Positions 1 through 5,035 are shown, counted from the stretch's first letter. The stretch is 5,035 nucleotides of DNA from Deltaproteobacteria bacterium (GCA_030640695.1 DAOWIX010000115.1:1-5035), one strand, 5' to 3'. Notes: a model not told the origin generated them from the letters alone. Numbers and translations: made by a program.

Positions 1-625
1 AATTCTGCCAGTCGGTCAGCATTTTTTTTGTGAAGTTATTATATGGGTCACTTAAGCGCTCGGCAAACTTTTCTAAGGCAAGATCAAGCATGGCCGCGCT
101 GTCAGCCGGTTTACTGCCTTGCTGAGTGATAAAAAATGGCCGGGAAGAGAGGAGGTTGCGACTTTTTAGATGAAAGAGGTTAAGAGAGCCGAATATATAG
201 GTGCTATAGGTGCGCACTGTTTGTCCGTGAACCATGCTTTCGTCTGGAGAGAAGGGGATAATCTGTTCAACCGCAATGAAAAGGCCGTAGGTGGTGTCGA
301 GGTTTTCCAATTCCTGGGGATATTCTCCCTCATCGTCTTGGGGCAGGCCGACGTAGCCGTAATAGGTCATCTCATCCCAGCGTAAGCGCTTTAAGGTTTT
401 GATAATTATTCCGGATTGCCGATCTTCGTAGCGTTTAATGTGTTTACGATAGACTTTGCCTAGCTCTTGGGAGAGATTGTCGCTCTTGCCATCACCCTGA
501 GAAACAAAAAAACCGCACCAACAAAAATTTGCGACTGCGGCCCGGGCTGTTTGGCAGGTTAATGAAATAAAAACAGTAAGCATGACGAGTGCCAAAAACT
601 TCCGAACATAATGAAATTTACTCAT
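1..625 (-). CDS. F: exported protein of unknown function, 3' end cut by the window edge
   Basis: An open frame starts at ATG 625-623 and runs without a stop to the left edge, giving 208 visible codons. Residues 1-9 are basic (K3, R8, K9), residues 10-23 are hydrophobic, and A27-R28-A29 is a good signal peptidase I site, so the protein should reach the periplasm or beyond. C24 is preceded by S-L-T, which does not fit a lipobox. The predicted mature protein begins A-V-A-N-F-C-W-C-G, with a Cys-x-Cys pair at 35 and 37. The rest is a mixed, probably alpha/beta, soluble sequence with many Tyr, Phe and charged residues and no further cysteine in view. The gene lies 27 bases after E and is probably co-transcribed with it. 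An in-frame ATG at 646-644 would add seven residues but directly abuts its GGAG. The start at 625 has GGTGAT seven to eight bases upstream and is preferred. I do not recognise the family. Coding status is well supported by the export signal and long open frame. Confidence 0.82.
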   Translation of the reverse strand, partial: MSKFHYVRKFLALVMLTVFISLTCQTARAAVANFCWCGFFVSQGDGKSDNLSQELGKVYRKHIKRYEDRQSGIIIKTLKRLRWDEMTYYGYVGLPQDDEGEYPQELENLDTTYGLFIAVEQIIPFSPDESMVHGQTVRTYSTYIFGSLNLFHLKSRNLLSSRPFFITQQGSKPADSAAMLDLALEKFAERLSDPYNNFTKKMLTDWQN

Positions 626-639
626 ACCATAATCACCAT
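622..639 (-). promoter_or_regulatory. Possible five-codon leader ORF overlapping the start of F
   Basis: ATG 639-637 opens a five-codon frame (M-V-I-M-V) that ends in TGA 624-622. That stop overlaps the F start codon as ATGA. The best Shine-Dalgarno sequence in the E-F gap, GGAG at 650-647, is seven bases upstream of this ATG. It is poorly placed for either in-frame F start: 21 bases from 625 and 0 bases from 646. The arrangement could couple F translation to the leader by termination-reinitiation. The alternative is that GGTGAT inside the leader serves F directly and the mini-frame is chance. Only the geometry is seen; translation of the leader is inference. Confidence 0.3.
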
Positions 640-652
640 GTGTCATCTCCAG

Positions 653-910
653 TCAATAAGAGAGAACGATTCCGCTTTTAGTATCAAAGAGCCGTTCGGC
701 CTCTTTGATACTTTTGATGTCGCTTTTCATGCGATGGCTGTCCTTGCGTATTAAGGAGGTTCGCGCTTTTTTTGTTTTTATAGCCTGACAGGAGGCTTCC
801 TGAGATGCCGCCTGCATTGACTCCTGAGCCTGGTAGGCCACTTTGGGTGCACATGATGAGAGAGCTGCAAGAGCAAAAACTGAAATAATGAGAAAAAAGT
901 ACTTGTTCAT
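653..910 (-). CDS. E: small basic lipoprotein, 85 aa
   Basis: The start ATG 910-908 has AAGGAA about ten bases upstream. The open frame reaches back to 1102, but that part crosses the intergenic hairpins, lacks an export signal and overlaps gene D, so it is not the start. Residues 1-6 are polar or basic, 7-17 hydrophobic, and L17-S18-S19-C20 is a type II signal peptidase lipobox, so the mature form is a 66-residue lipoprotein with C20 lipidated. Residue 21 is Ala, not Asp, which in an enterobacterial-type Lol system favours the outer membrane. The mature part is Gln/Ala/Ser-rich to about residue 43, has one further cysteine (C41), and then becomes strongly basic and probably helical (Lys/Arg-rich from 45 to 70). 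It follows D after a 172-base gap with a terminator-like site and a long hairpin, and precedes F by 27 bases. A small lipoprotein of this kind may act as an anchor or accessory factor for its neighbours; that is inference. No family recognised. Confidence 0.8.
   Translation of the reverse strand: MNKYFFLIISVFALAALSSCAPKVAYQAQESMQAASQEASCQAIKTKKARTSLIRKDSHRMKSDIKSIKEAERLFDTKSGIVLSY
680..712. repeat. Strong palindrome inside the 3' coding end of E
   Basis: Perfect 12-base inverted arms lie at 680-691 (AGTATCAAAGAG) and 701-712. The nine-base centre can add two or three G-C pairs with one bulged C. In the E mRNA this forms a stem of about 14 pairs, 25 bases before the E stop codon. Neither strand has a proper U-tract after it, so it is not a classic intrinsic terminator. 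It encodes the SIKEAERLFDT part of E. It could stabilise the E message, mark an RNA-processing site or reduce expression of F relative to E; none of these roles is shown by the sequence. Confidence 0.6.
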
Positions 911-976
911 GATATTTGTTTTCCTTAAGTTAGCAACCAAGCAAAAGCGTAACCTAACAGATATTTTGTTACCGCA

Positions 977-1038
977 CCAAGAAGACAAAAAGATACGAAG
1001 CTGAAAAGCCTTCCTTCGTACTCTTCGTCTCTTCTTGG
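977..1038 (-). repeat. Long imperfect hairpin in the D-E gap
   Basis: The outer arms 977-985 and 1030-1038 pair perfectly over nine bases, and the inner arms 994-1000 and 1014-1020 over seven. Between them are four more pairs, one A-T, one G-U, two mismatches and one bulge. By hand this gives about 22 pairs closing a 13-base loop (1001-1013). No T-run follows it in the minus-strand direction, so it is not a normal terminator by itself. It lies directly after the terminator candidate at 1039-1074 and about 60 bases before the E Shine-Dalgarno sequence. A 5' protective structure for the E-F transcript, an RNase III target or a small-RNA-like element are possibilities. The remaining gap (911-976) shows no convincing promoter. 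Confidence 0.55.
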
Positions 1039-1074
1039 AAAAAAAATCCTGTTTTTTATGACAAAGTTTCAGGA
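1039..1074 (-). terminator. Weak intrinsic terminator candidate after D
   Basis: In the minus-strand transcript, TCCTG (1074-1070) pairs with CAGGA (1051-1047), followed at once by eight T (1046-1039). An inner TTT/AAA pairing may shorten the 18-base loop. It begins nine bases after the D stop codon, the expected place for the end of a transcript. The stem is only five pairs, so termination would be weak or partial. It may separate the A-D part from the E-F part. Confidence 0.4.
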
Positions 1075-1082
1075 GTAATTCG

Positions 1083-2372
1083 CTAAAAAACCGGTTTACC
1101 AAATGCTTTTTCAGCTTTCACCTTGGCTTCCTTATGCAATTTTACATACATGCGTCCGACCTGTTTGCGATTTTTTTTATCAATTGCGGCCATCTCAAGT
1201 TTGAGATTTTTTATTTTTAATTTCTCGCTGGCTGCGGCCTTGTTAATCGCGGCGATCTGGTTATCCCATGAATTATTAAGTTTTTTTCTCAAACTGCGGA
1301 TCGTGATTCCGGAAGCGCTGATTTCTTCACGGGCTTGTGCCCCGGCCTCTCTGATGGTGGCCGATTGTTGGGCAAATTTTTTGCGGGTTTTGGCAAACTC
1401 ATTGAGGGTACTGGACAACTTGCCGATGCGTTTAAGTAGGTTGCTGACCTGGGCGGCGAGTTGGATGTTTTGCCAGAAACTGCGGTTGCGGTCTTTCAGT
1501 AAAGAGCTGAGTTTGAGGCCATGCAGAGCCATAATGCCGACATGTTTAGTCGCTTCACCGGCGACCAGGGCACTCTGCTCGTTATACTTCTTGATGGCAG
1601 CTCCCATATCTTTTTCGGCCCGACCAAATTCTACGGCAATTCTTTTAAATGTGTTTTCAGCGGTATTAAAGGCCAAATAGATATCTCCAACCCGCAATGT
1701 GTAAGATTGCAGCAGGGTGTCCAGAGAACGATTTTGGCTTTGTATTTGGTTTGCGAACCCGAAAGCAATCAACGGGTTCTGGCTAACGACTTCGCTGACA
1801 GTACGACGCAGGTTAAGATTGGTTTTGTTGTTGAGGTTGATAGTCTCTGCAGTGTCAACCAATCCGTCTGCCGCTTGAATCTCAACCTGATTGAGAAGTT
1901 TTATTTGAGAGATGCGTTTTTGTTTTGTACGTTTGCTAAACTCTTTGCTAGTGCATCCTCCCTTGCGATCCAGGTCAAGTAGATCGCTACGTAACTCGTA
2001 ATAGCTTTTGCCGAGATTGAACCAAATTCCGCCCTGCATCGCTTGATAAGCTCGTATGCGGACAAAAACTTTTGAGACTTCGCTCTCCATCTCCCGGGTT
2101 TTGGCAGCGATCTTTTCTCCCAGTTTGATCTGATCCAGGGCTTTGGCGATGACATCCTCACCACTGGTCACGATAATATCATCACCGCTGTCAAAGACGT
2201 CGTCGGATGAAGATGATGAACCGCCACCCAAGATAAGGCCACCGCCGATTTTCCCGACCGCGCCTAGAGCATCAAGTAGTCCCGCTTCAACTTGGAGAGT
2301 GGGGGTGACAACGAACAGGGCAATCGCCGCAAGGGTGATTGCTAAGAAATTTTTAAAACAAACGCGCAGCAT
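1083..2372 (-). CDS. D: exported, nearly all-helical protein with Gly-rich N-terminus, 429 aa
   Basis: The start ATG 2372-2370 is preferred to GTG 2378-2376: GAGG sits five bases before the ATG and would directly abut the GTG. Residues 1-7 are basic, 8-25 hydrophobic, and V28-E29-A30 is a signal peptidase I site. The mature N-terminus (31-51) is a Gly/Leu/Ala segment with repeated glycines (G37, G40, G43-45, G49-51), followed by five serines and an acidic stretch (57-65). From about residue 72 to the end the sequence looks helical and coiled-coil-like. The mature protein has only two prolines (P200, P427) and one cysteine (C140), is rich in Lys, Ala, Leu, Gln and Glu, and has a very basic last 80 residues. 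It stands 42 bases after C, so it is probably co-transcribed. Helical architecture after export fits a periplasmic scaffold, a tether or a secreted helical bundle. Pore-forming helical toxins also have this look, but I see no diagnostic motif. Family not recognised. Confidence 0.88.
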   Translation of the reverse strand: MLRVCFKNFLAITLAAIALFVVTPTLQVEAGLLDALGAVGKIGGGLILGGGSSSSSDDVFDSGDDIIVTSGEDVIAKALDQIKLGEKIAAKTREMESEVSKVFVRIRAYQAMQGGIWFNLGKSYYELRSDLLDLDRKGGCTSKEFSKRTKQKRISQIKLLNQVEIQAADGLVDTAETINLNNKTNLNLRRTVSEVVSQNPLIAFGFANQIQSQNRSLDTLLQSYTLRVGDIYLAFNTAENTFKRIAVEFGRAEKDMGAAIKKYNEQSALVAGEATKHVGIMALHGLKLSSLLKDRNRSFWQNIQLAAQVSNLLKRIGKLSSTLNEFAKTRKKFAQQSATIREAGAQAREEISASGITIRSLRKKLNNSWDNQIAAINKAAASEKLKIKNLKLEMAAIDKKNRKQVGRMYVKLHKEAKVKAEKAFGKPVF

Positions 2373-2414
2373 TCTCACCTCTATTTAACTTCTCTTATAT
2401 TAAGTCTGATTAAT

Positions 2415-2804
2415 CTATTTGAAACCTGAGTCAAAGGTTACTTCGAGTCGGTTTGGTCCCTTCGCGACGCAACGGAAGGGGATGGCTTTGTTGACCGGCA
2501 ATCGTTGTTTCAGCCTGGCACTCAGTTCGTCTATGGGGCCATCATAGGTTAAGGTATAACAAAGGCAGGGCTGTTGATGGTTGCAGGAGGACCAGCAACG
2601 TTCGATTGTGGTTACTCCCGGAGCTTCAGATAAGGTCGGATAGATGCGATCTTGATAGATTTCAGTGAAATTGTAAAAGCAGGTGGTTACCGGGCGTGGG
2701 CCGTATGTATGGTATGGACCGCGGCGACCTCCACCAGCGCAGCCTTGTATAGTGATAAGGGAAAGGGCGAGAATTAAAAAGAAAAAGTTTCGTATTGTAG
2801 GCAC
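2415..2804 (-). CDS. C: lipoprotein consisting of one Cys-rich domain, 129 aa, paralogous to the C-terminus of A
   Basis: The chosen start is GTG 2804-2802, which has GGGAGG six bases upstream, the same sequence as at gene B. An in-frame ATG at 2864 is rejected because the frame from there passes through the terminator hairpin and would put about 20 non-signal residues before the leader. Residues 7-19 are hydrophobic and I19-Q20-G21-C22 is an acceptable lipobox, so C22 is the lipidated residue. After a short Gly/Arg/Pro/Tyr linker (23-41), residues 42-129 align without gaps to the last 88 residues of A, with 42 identities by hand count. Shared features are CFY-x-FTE, RIYP, APGVT, C-x5-C-x-CY, Y-x-G and RLEV-x-FD-x-GF at the end. 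Four cysteines are shared (42, 74, 80, 82). Cys70 and Cys112 occur only here. The gene lies between B and D and is the lipid-anchored single-domain version of A's tail. It may cap, compete with or dock A. Domain function unknown. Confidence 0.88.
   Translation of the reverse strand: MPTIRNFFFLILALSLITIQGCAGGGRRGPYHTYGPRPVTTCFYNFTEIYQDRIYPTLSEAPGVTTIERCWSSCNHQQPCLCYTLTYDGPIDELSARLKQRLPVNKAIPFRCVAKGPNRLEVTFDSGFK
2418..2681 (-). other. Stand-alone copy of the 88-residue cysteine domain (in C)
   Basis: This stretch encodes residues 42-129 of C and matches 4082-4345 in gene A over 88 residues without a gap. The pattern of predicted strands and helices suggests a small alpha/beta domain: an R-I-Y-P helix region, a Y-x-G turn, an amphipathic LSARLKQRL helix and a final RLEV strand. 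The protein-level similarity is clear; DNA similarity looks much lower, pointing to an old duplication and not to a recent repeat. Confidence 0.8.
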
Positions 2805-2822
2805 TGACTTCCTCCCTGTCGT

Positions 2823-2868
2823 AAAAACTGCAAAAGCCGTTGGCACCACTTTAAATGGCACCAACGGC
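2823..2868 (-). terminator. Intrinsic terminator or attenuator between B and C
   Basis: In the minus-strand direction, GCCGTTGG (2868-2861) pairs with CCAACGGC (2843-2836) over eight perfect GC-rich pairs. A two-by-two internal mismatch, three more pairs and a seven-base loop complete the hairpin. It is followed by TTTT, GCAG and TTTTT (2835-2823). It starts 23 bases after the B stop codon. The C Shine-Dalgarno site begins only about eight bases after the T-runs, leaving no room for a promoter between the two. C and D are therefore probably expressed by readthrough or from a promoter inside B, which would make this an operon-internal attenuator lowering C-D relative to A-B. Confidence 0.65.
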
Positions 2869-2891
2869 GAAGATGGTTTCAGGAAGAGAGA

Positions 2892-4004
2892 CTATTCGAA
2901 ACCGGGTTTATTGTTTTTCCGGGCTTTGTATGGGTCATGGCGTCCGGAAAATTCACGATCCCGCATTCTTTCACGGTCGAAAATAAACTGAACCATGCGG
3001 CTTGTGGCGCTACCGGTCCTGACTCCCATCAGCAGGTTTACTTCATCGGCTCCGTAACGATAGGGAACCCCTTTCAGGGTTACTTCACCGCCGGCATCCA
3101 GAACCTGGTTGATCATCGTCATGATGTTAGCCTGCAGGCGGAAAGGATCAGATCCCTCATAGGTTACCCGCCAGGTCGACCAACTCGCCTTAGGATTGTC
3201 GGGAACGACATTGGCGCCATAACGTTTGGCTTCGAGAACGCCGGTAGCTGTGTTGAGAATCTTACCCATAACTTCAGCGGCTTCATATTCAGTGGCTCCA
3301 TCGAGGCGAACCTCAAGGATGTTTTCATATTTTTCGAGGTTGCGGGCCAGAGCTCCACCGGAACCAGAACCACTTCTTCCGCCAACCACGGCACCACCAC
3401 CGGAACCGACCGCGCCGCCGCGACTTGAACCGCCGCTCCAGGCTGTCAGTTTACGGCCGACGACATCACCGACCTCTTTTTCACACTCAGCAATGGCATC
3501 GTCACAATCTCTGGCGGTTTCAGTCCAGGTTTTTGAGACACCGATTCCGAGGTCATGGCCGGCGCTGTCGAAACCTTCACCATCAAGGCGGGCTTTGGCT
3601 TTGCAGAAGCCGTCCTGAGTTTGGCGGACTTTGACCCGGAGCCAGACGATATAAGCAGCATCAACGCCGTAGCGTTTGCAGACTTCCATACAGGCCATGG
3701 ACGAATCTTCGCGGGCTCTCTCCATCACCCGGTTAAATTCCCGTTCGCTGGCATCCTTGGCAAAAGGATTGATAACTTCAAAATCGTGACGTACAAGTTG
3801 GTTGTTGATAAAGCGCATCATGCGGCGGAAATGAAGGGTGGCATTGCCGCCGGCATTGGCATCACGGCCCTCTTCGACATAGAAAGGCAGGACTACAACT
3901 CTCTGTTGGGCCATGGCGGAGCTGGCAAAAGTCCCGAGCAGTAGAAAGATAGCGAGCATACTGATAGCAAAAACTGTTTTTTTCGAGCTTACTCTTCGAT
4001 TCAT
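2892..4004 (-). CDS. B: exported two-domain protein with TolB/FlgT-like N-terminal domain, 370 aa
   Basis: ATG 4004-4002 has GGGAGG five bases upstream. Residues 1-9 are basic, 10-28 hydrophobic, and A30-M31-A32 is a signal peptidase I site. Residues 34-189 form an alpha/beta domain that opens with a V-V-V-L-P-F strand, then a helix, the V-I-N-P-F element, a cysteine pair (C105, C109), the A-A-Y-I-V-W-L-R-V strand (116-124), C134, the G-E-G-F-D-S-A-G-H-D-L-G segment (142-153) and C167/C174. This layout resembles the TolB-N/FlgT/CsgG type of envelope domains; I infer this from the strand pattern and have not matched it to a profile. A Gly/Ser linker covers 190-218. Residues 229-330 make a second domain (L-N-T-A-T-G-V, W-R-V-T-Y-E-G) that may be a cysteine-free relative of the domain in A and C. 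The tail 343-370 is highly charged. It follows A by 74 bases and precedes the attenuator and C. Likely periplasmic or outer-membrane-associated; exact role unknown. Confidence 0.9.
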   Translation of the reverse strand: MNRRVSSKKTVFAISMLAIFLLLGTFASSAMAQQRVVVLPFYVEEGRDANAGGNATLHFRRMMRFINNQLVRHDFEVINPFAKDASEREFNRVMERAREDSSMACMEVCKRYGVDAAYIVWLRVKVRQTQDGFCKAKARLDGEGFDSAGHDLGIGVSKTWTETARDCDDAIAECEKEVGDVVGRKLTAWSGGSSRGGAVGSGGGAVVGGRSGSGSGGALARNLEKYENILEVRLDGATEYEAAEVMGKILNTATGVLEAKRYGANVVPDNPKASWSTWRVTYEGSDPFRLQANIMTMINQVLDAGGEVTLKGVPYRYGADEVNLLMGVRTGSATSRMVQFIFDRERMRDREFSGRHDPYKARKNNKPGFE

Positions 4005-4078
4005 TTTTTCCTCCCTGTTAAACTTTTAGGTTATTGTATCATTAATTACAAAAATTCTATTTTTTGAAAAATATAATA
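4005..4078 (-). promoter_or_regulatory. AT-rich A-B gap with the B ribosome binding site
   Basis: This 74-base gap is very AT-rich compared with the genes around it. The B Shine-Dalgarno sequence GGGAGG lies at 4015-4010. A TACAAT in the minus strand resembles a -10 box, but no good -35 sequence lies 16-18 bases upstream. A six-pair A/T hairpin is possible but would be very weak. A secondary promoter for B is possible but not well supported. Confidence 0.3.
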
Positions 4079-5035
4079 TTAATTGAACCCTCCATCAAAG
4101 TGCACTTCAAGGCGGCCCGGACCGTTACTGATCAGTCGGAAATCAACGCTTTTTGAGGTGCGCAGATATTGGCGTAACCAGGCTGAGATATCTTCCTGGG
4201 TACCGCTGTACCAGATTTCGTAACAGAGGCAGTCGGAGTCGAGGTCGCAAAGCTCATCTGCTCGCCGCAGCCAGGTTACCCCGGGAGCCTGGTTTAGAAC
4301 CGGATAGATCCGGTTTTCCAGGACTTCTGTGAAATCGTAGAAGCAGAGATTTATATCGGTACTCGGTCCGCTCCAAGGCTCGCGGGCCCGGTGAACAACA
4401 TTGGGGTCGACATCTTTTACTTTTCTTTTGCCGGTTAAATACGGACGGCGGGTACCGTAGCGATGCCGCAGCTGGTCCCCTTTGAAATAAGCTTTGGACG
4501 TAAATCCTGAGACATAGGTGCCGCTACCATCTTCTGCCACCAGGTTACCGTGTTGATCCTCAAGCGGATCGGTTCGCCAGATAGCCCGCATTGCCAGACT
4601 TAAAGTACCACTCCTTACGGGTTGACTGATATCGGCCATGAGAAGAACCGTACCGGGTTCAAATTGTGGTATTTCGACGGGTTTGAAAAGGTGTGAATTC
4701 CATTGGTAGAAGTCTATCTGTTGCAGGGCCGGTCCGAAATCCTGTTTACTGACAACACAGGTGAACCCCTGGCGGCTGATCAGAGATTGTTGTAGAGCAT
4801 CCTGAATTTCTTGGGTCAGACCGGTCGGGAAGTAGGGGGAGGTAGTATAAAGGAGAACTTTGACTTCATGCTCGGCAACCTTCTGGCCGCCCACCCGTAA
4901 ACCGTTGCGATAAGCTTCGGCGAGCTCTGATGTCAAGCTGTAGGCAAGACGATCCAGAGATGTGTAGGGCCTCTCTTCCAGGCCTTCAGGTAGAGGATTA
5001 CGGTTAGCCGTGGCATAGTAGAGTTGACGGGCCAG
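4079..5035 (-). CDS. A: envelope protein with FlgO/CsgG-like N-terminal part and C-terminal cysteine domain, 5' end outside the window
   Basis: The frame is open from the right edge to TAA 4081-4079, giving 318 visible residues. A TTG at 4936 could be read as a start, but the 33 codons before it are also open and protein-like (L-A-R-Q-L-Y-Y-A-T-A-N), so the true start and any signal peptide lie beyond the window. Visible residues 25-50 (S-L-D-R-L-A-Y-S-L-T-S-E-L-A) followed by strand-helix-strand units, and the G-T-V-L-L-M-A-D-I and L-S-L-A-M-R-A-I strands near 140-165, recall FlgO- and CsgG-type outer-membrane-associated domains; this is resemblance, not a proven match. A charged linker rich in Arg/Lys/Pro (about 195-228) leads to the 88-residue cysteine domain at 231-318 with C231, C263, C269 and C271. 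The same domain is the whole mature part of C, two genes downstream. A is the first gene seen of the cluster and is followed by B after 74 bases. Probably exported, function unknown. Confidence 0.88.
   Translation of the reverse strand: MARQLYYATANRNPLPEGLEERPYTSLDRLAYSLTSELAEAYRNGLRVGGQKVAEHEVKVLLYTTSPYFPTGLTQEIQDALQQSLISRQGFTCVVSKQDFGPALQQIDFYQWNSHLFKPVEIPQFEPGTVLLMADISQPVRSGTLSLAMRAIWRTDPLEDQHGNLVAEDGSGTYVSGFTSKAYFKGDQLRHRYGTRRPYLTGKRKVKDVDPNVVHRAREPWSGPSTDINLCFYDFTEVLENRIYPVLNQAPGVTWLRRADELCDLDSDCLCYEIWYSGTQEDISAWLRQYLRTSKSVDFRLISNGPGRLEVHFDGGFN
4082..4345 (-). other. Fused copy of the 88-residue cysteine domain (C-terminus of A)
   Basis: This encodes the last 88 residues of A, beginning at CFYDFTE and ending in RLEVHFDGGFN. 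It aligns without gaps to residues 42-129 of C (42 identities by hand count). Conserved cysteines follow C...C-x5-C-x-C. The two extra cysteines of C are Ala and Leu here. Confidence 0.8.

Noticed and set aside
170..385. Plus-strand open frame of 71 codons opposite F
   Set aside because: Antisense to F, with no convincing ribosome binding site or recognisable domain.
911..1102. Longer upstream start for E (at 1102)
   Set aside because: It would translate the terminator candidate and long hairpin, overlap D and bury the lipobox 80 residues into the protein. The ATG at 910 has a Shine-Dalgarno site and gives a clean lipoprotein signal.
1123..1982. Two overlapping plus-strand open frames of 185 and 153 codons
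   Set aside because: They are antisense to D, have no suitable ribosome binding site, and show low-complexity or arbitrary composition, while D has a signal peptide and coherent helical sequence.
2805..2864. Upstream ATG start for C at 2864
   Set aside because: It lies inside the terminator hairpin and places extra residues before the signal peptide. GTG 2804 has GGGAGG at ideal spacing.
3355..3435. GC-rich repeats in B as a DNA repeat element
   Set aside because: They are explained by Gly/Ser/Ala codons of the linker at residues 190-218 and show no regular repeat unit.
2937..3944. Several plus-strand open frames opposite B, up to 163 codons
   Set aside because: They arise from the GC-rich, stop-poor antisense of B and its Gly/Ser linker. 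B has a strong Shine-Dalgarno site, a signal peptide and domain structure.
4020..4070. Sigma-70 promoter in the A-B gap
   Set aside because: A TACAAT -10 resemblance exists, but AT-rich DNA gives these often and no -35 match is found at 16-18 bases.
4934..4936. TTG as the start of A
   Set aside because: The frame stays open for 33 further codons to the window edge, the sequence there is protein-like, and no signal peptide follows the TTG.
1..5035. tRNA, rRNA, CRISPR array, insertion sequence or attachment site
   Set aside because: No regularly spaced repeats, transposase, terminal inverted repeats or conserved RNA core sequences were seen on either strand.

Overview
The window holds a gene cluster that lies entirely on the minus strand, so it is transcribed from the right edge to the left edge. 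It contains six coding regions. Both outer ones are cut by the window ends: A at the right edge and F at the left. All four complete proteins (B, C, D, E) and the partial F start with an export signal, either a signal peptidase I leader or a lipoprotein lipobox. The start of A is outside the window. The lipoboxes, clear Shine-Dalgarno sites, medium GC content and envelope-type domains suggest a Gram-negative bacterium. From general resemblance I would lean towards a Desulfobacterota-like (deltaproteobacterial) lineage, but this is inference and no marker gene is present.

Order in the direction of transcription: A (4079 to >5035) has an N-terminal part resembling FlgO/CsgG-type envelope proteins and an 88-residue cysteine-containing C-terminal domain. 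B (2892-4004) is a 370-residue periplasmic or secreted protein with a TolB/FlgT-like alpha/beta domain, a Gly/Ser linker and a second small domain. A terminator-like hairpin (2823-2868) lies just upstream of C. C (2415-2804) is a 129-residue lipoprotein that is essentially a lipid anchor plus a stand-alone copy of A's C-terminal domain. D (1083-2372) is a 429-residue exported, almost proline-free helical protein with a Gly-rich mature N-terminus. A 172-base gap (911-1082) follows, holding a weak terminator and a long imperfect hairpin. E (653-910) is an 85-residue basic lipoprotein with a strong palindrome inside its 3' coding end. F (1-625, partial) is an exported protein whose predicted mature N-terminus carries a C-W-C motif.

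Gaps between the genes are 74, 87, 42, 172 and 27 bases. This, with the single orientation, suggests one operon or two (A-B-C-D and E-F) with internal attenuation. The main novelty candidate is that the cluster encodes an envelope assembly. A cysteine domain occurs in it both fused (A) and as a lipid-anchored single domain (C), with a possible third, cysteine-free relative at the C-terminus of B. I recognise no named system, so functions are given only at fold or topology level.
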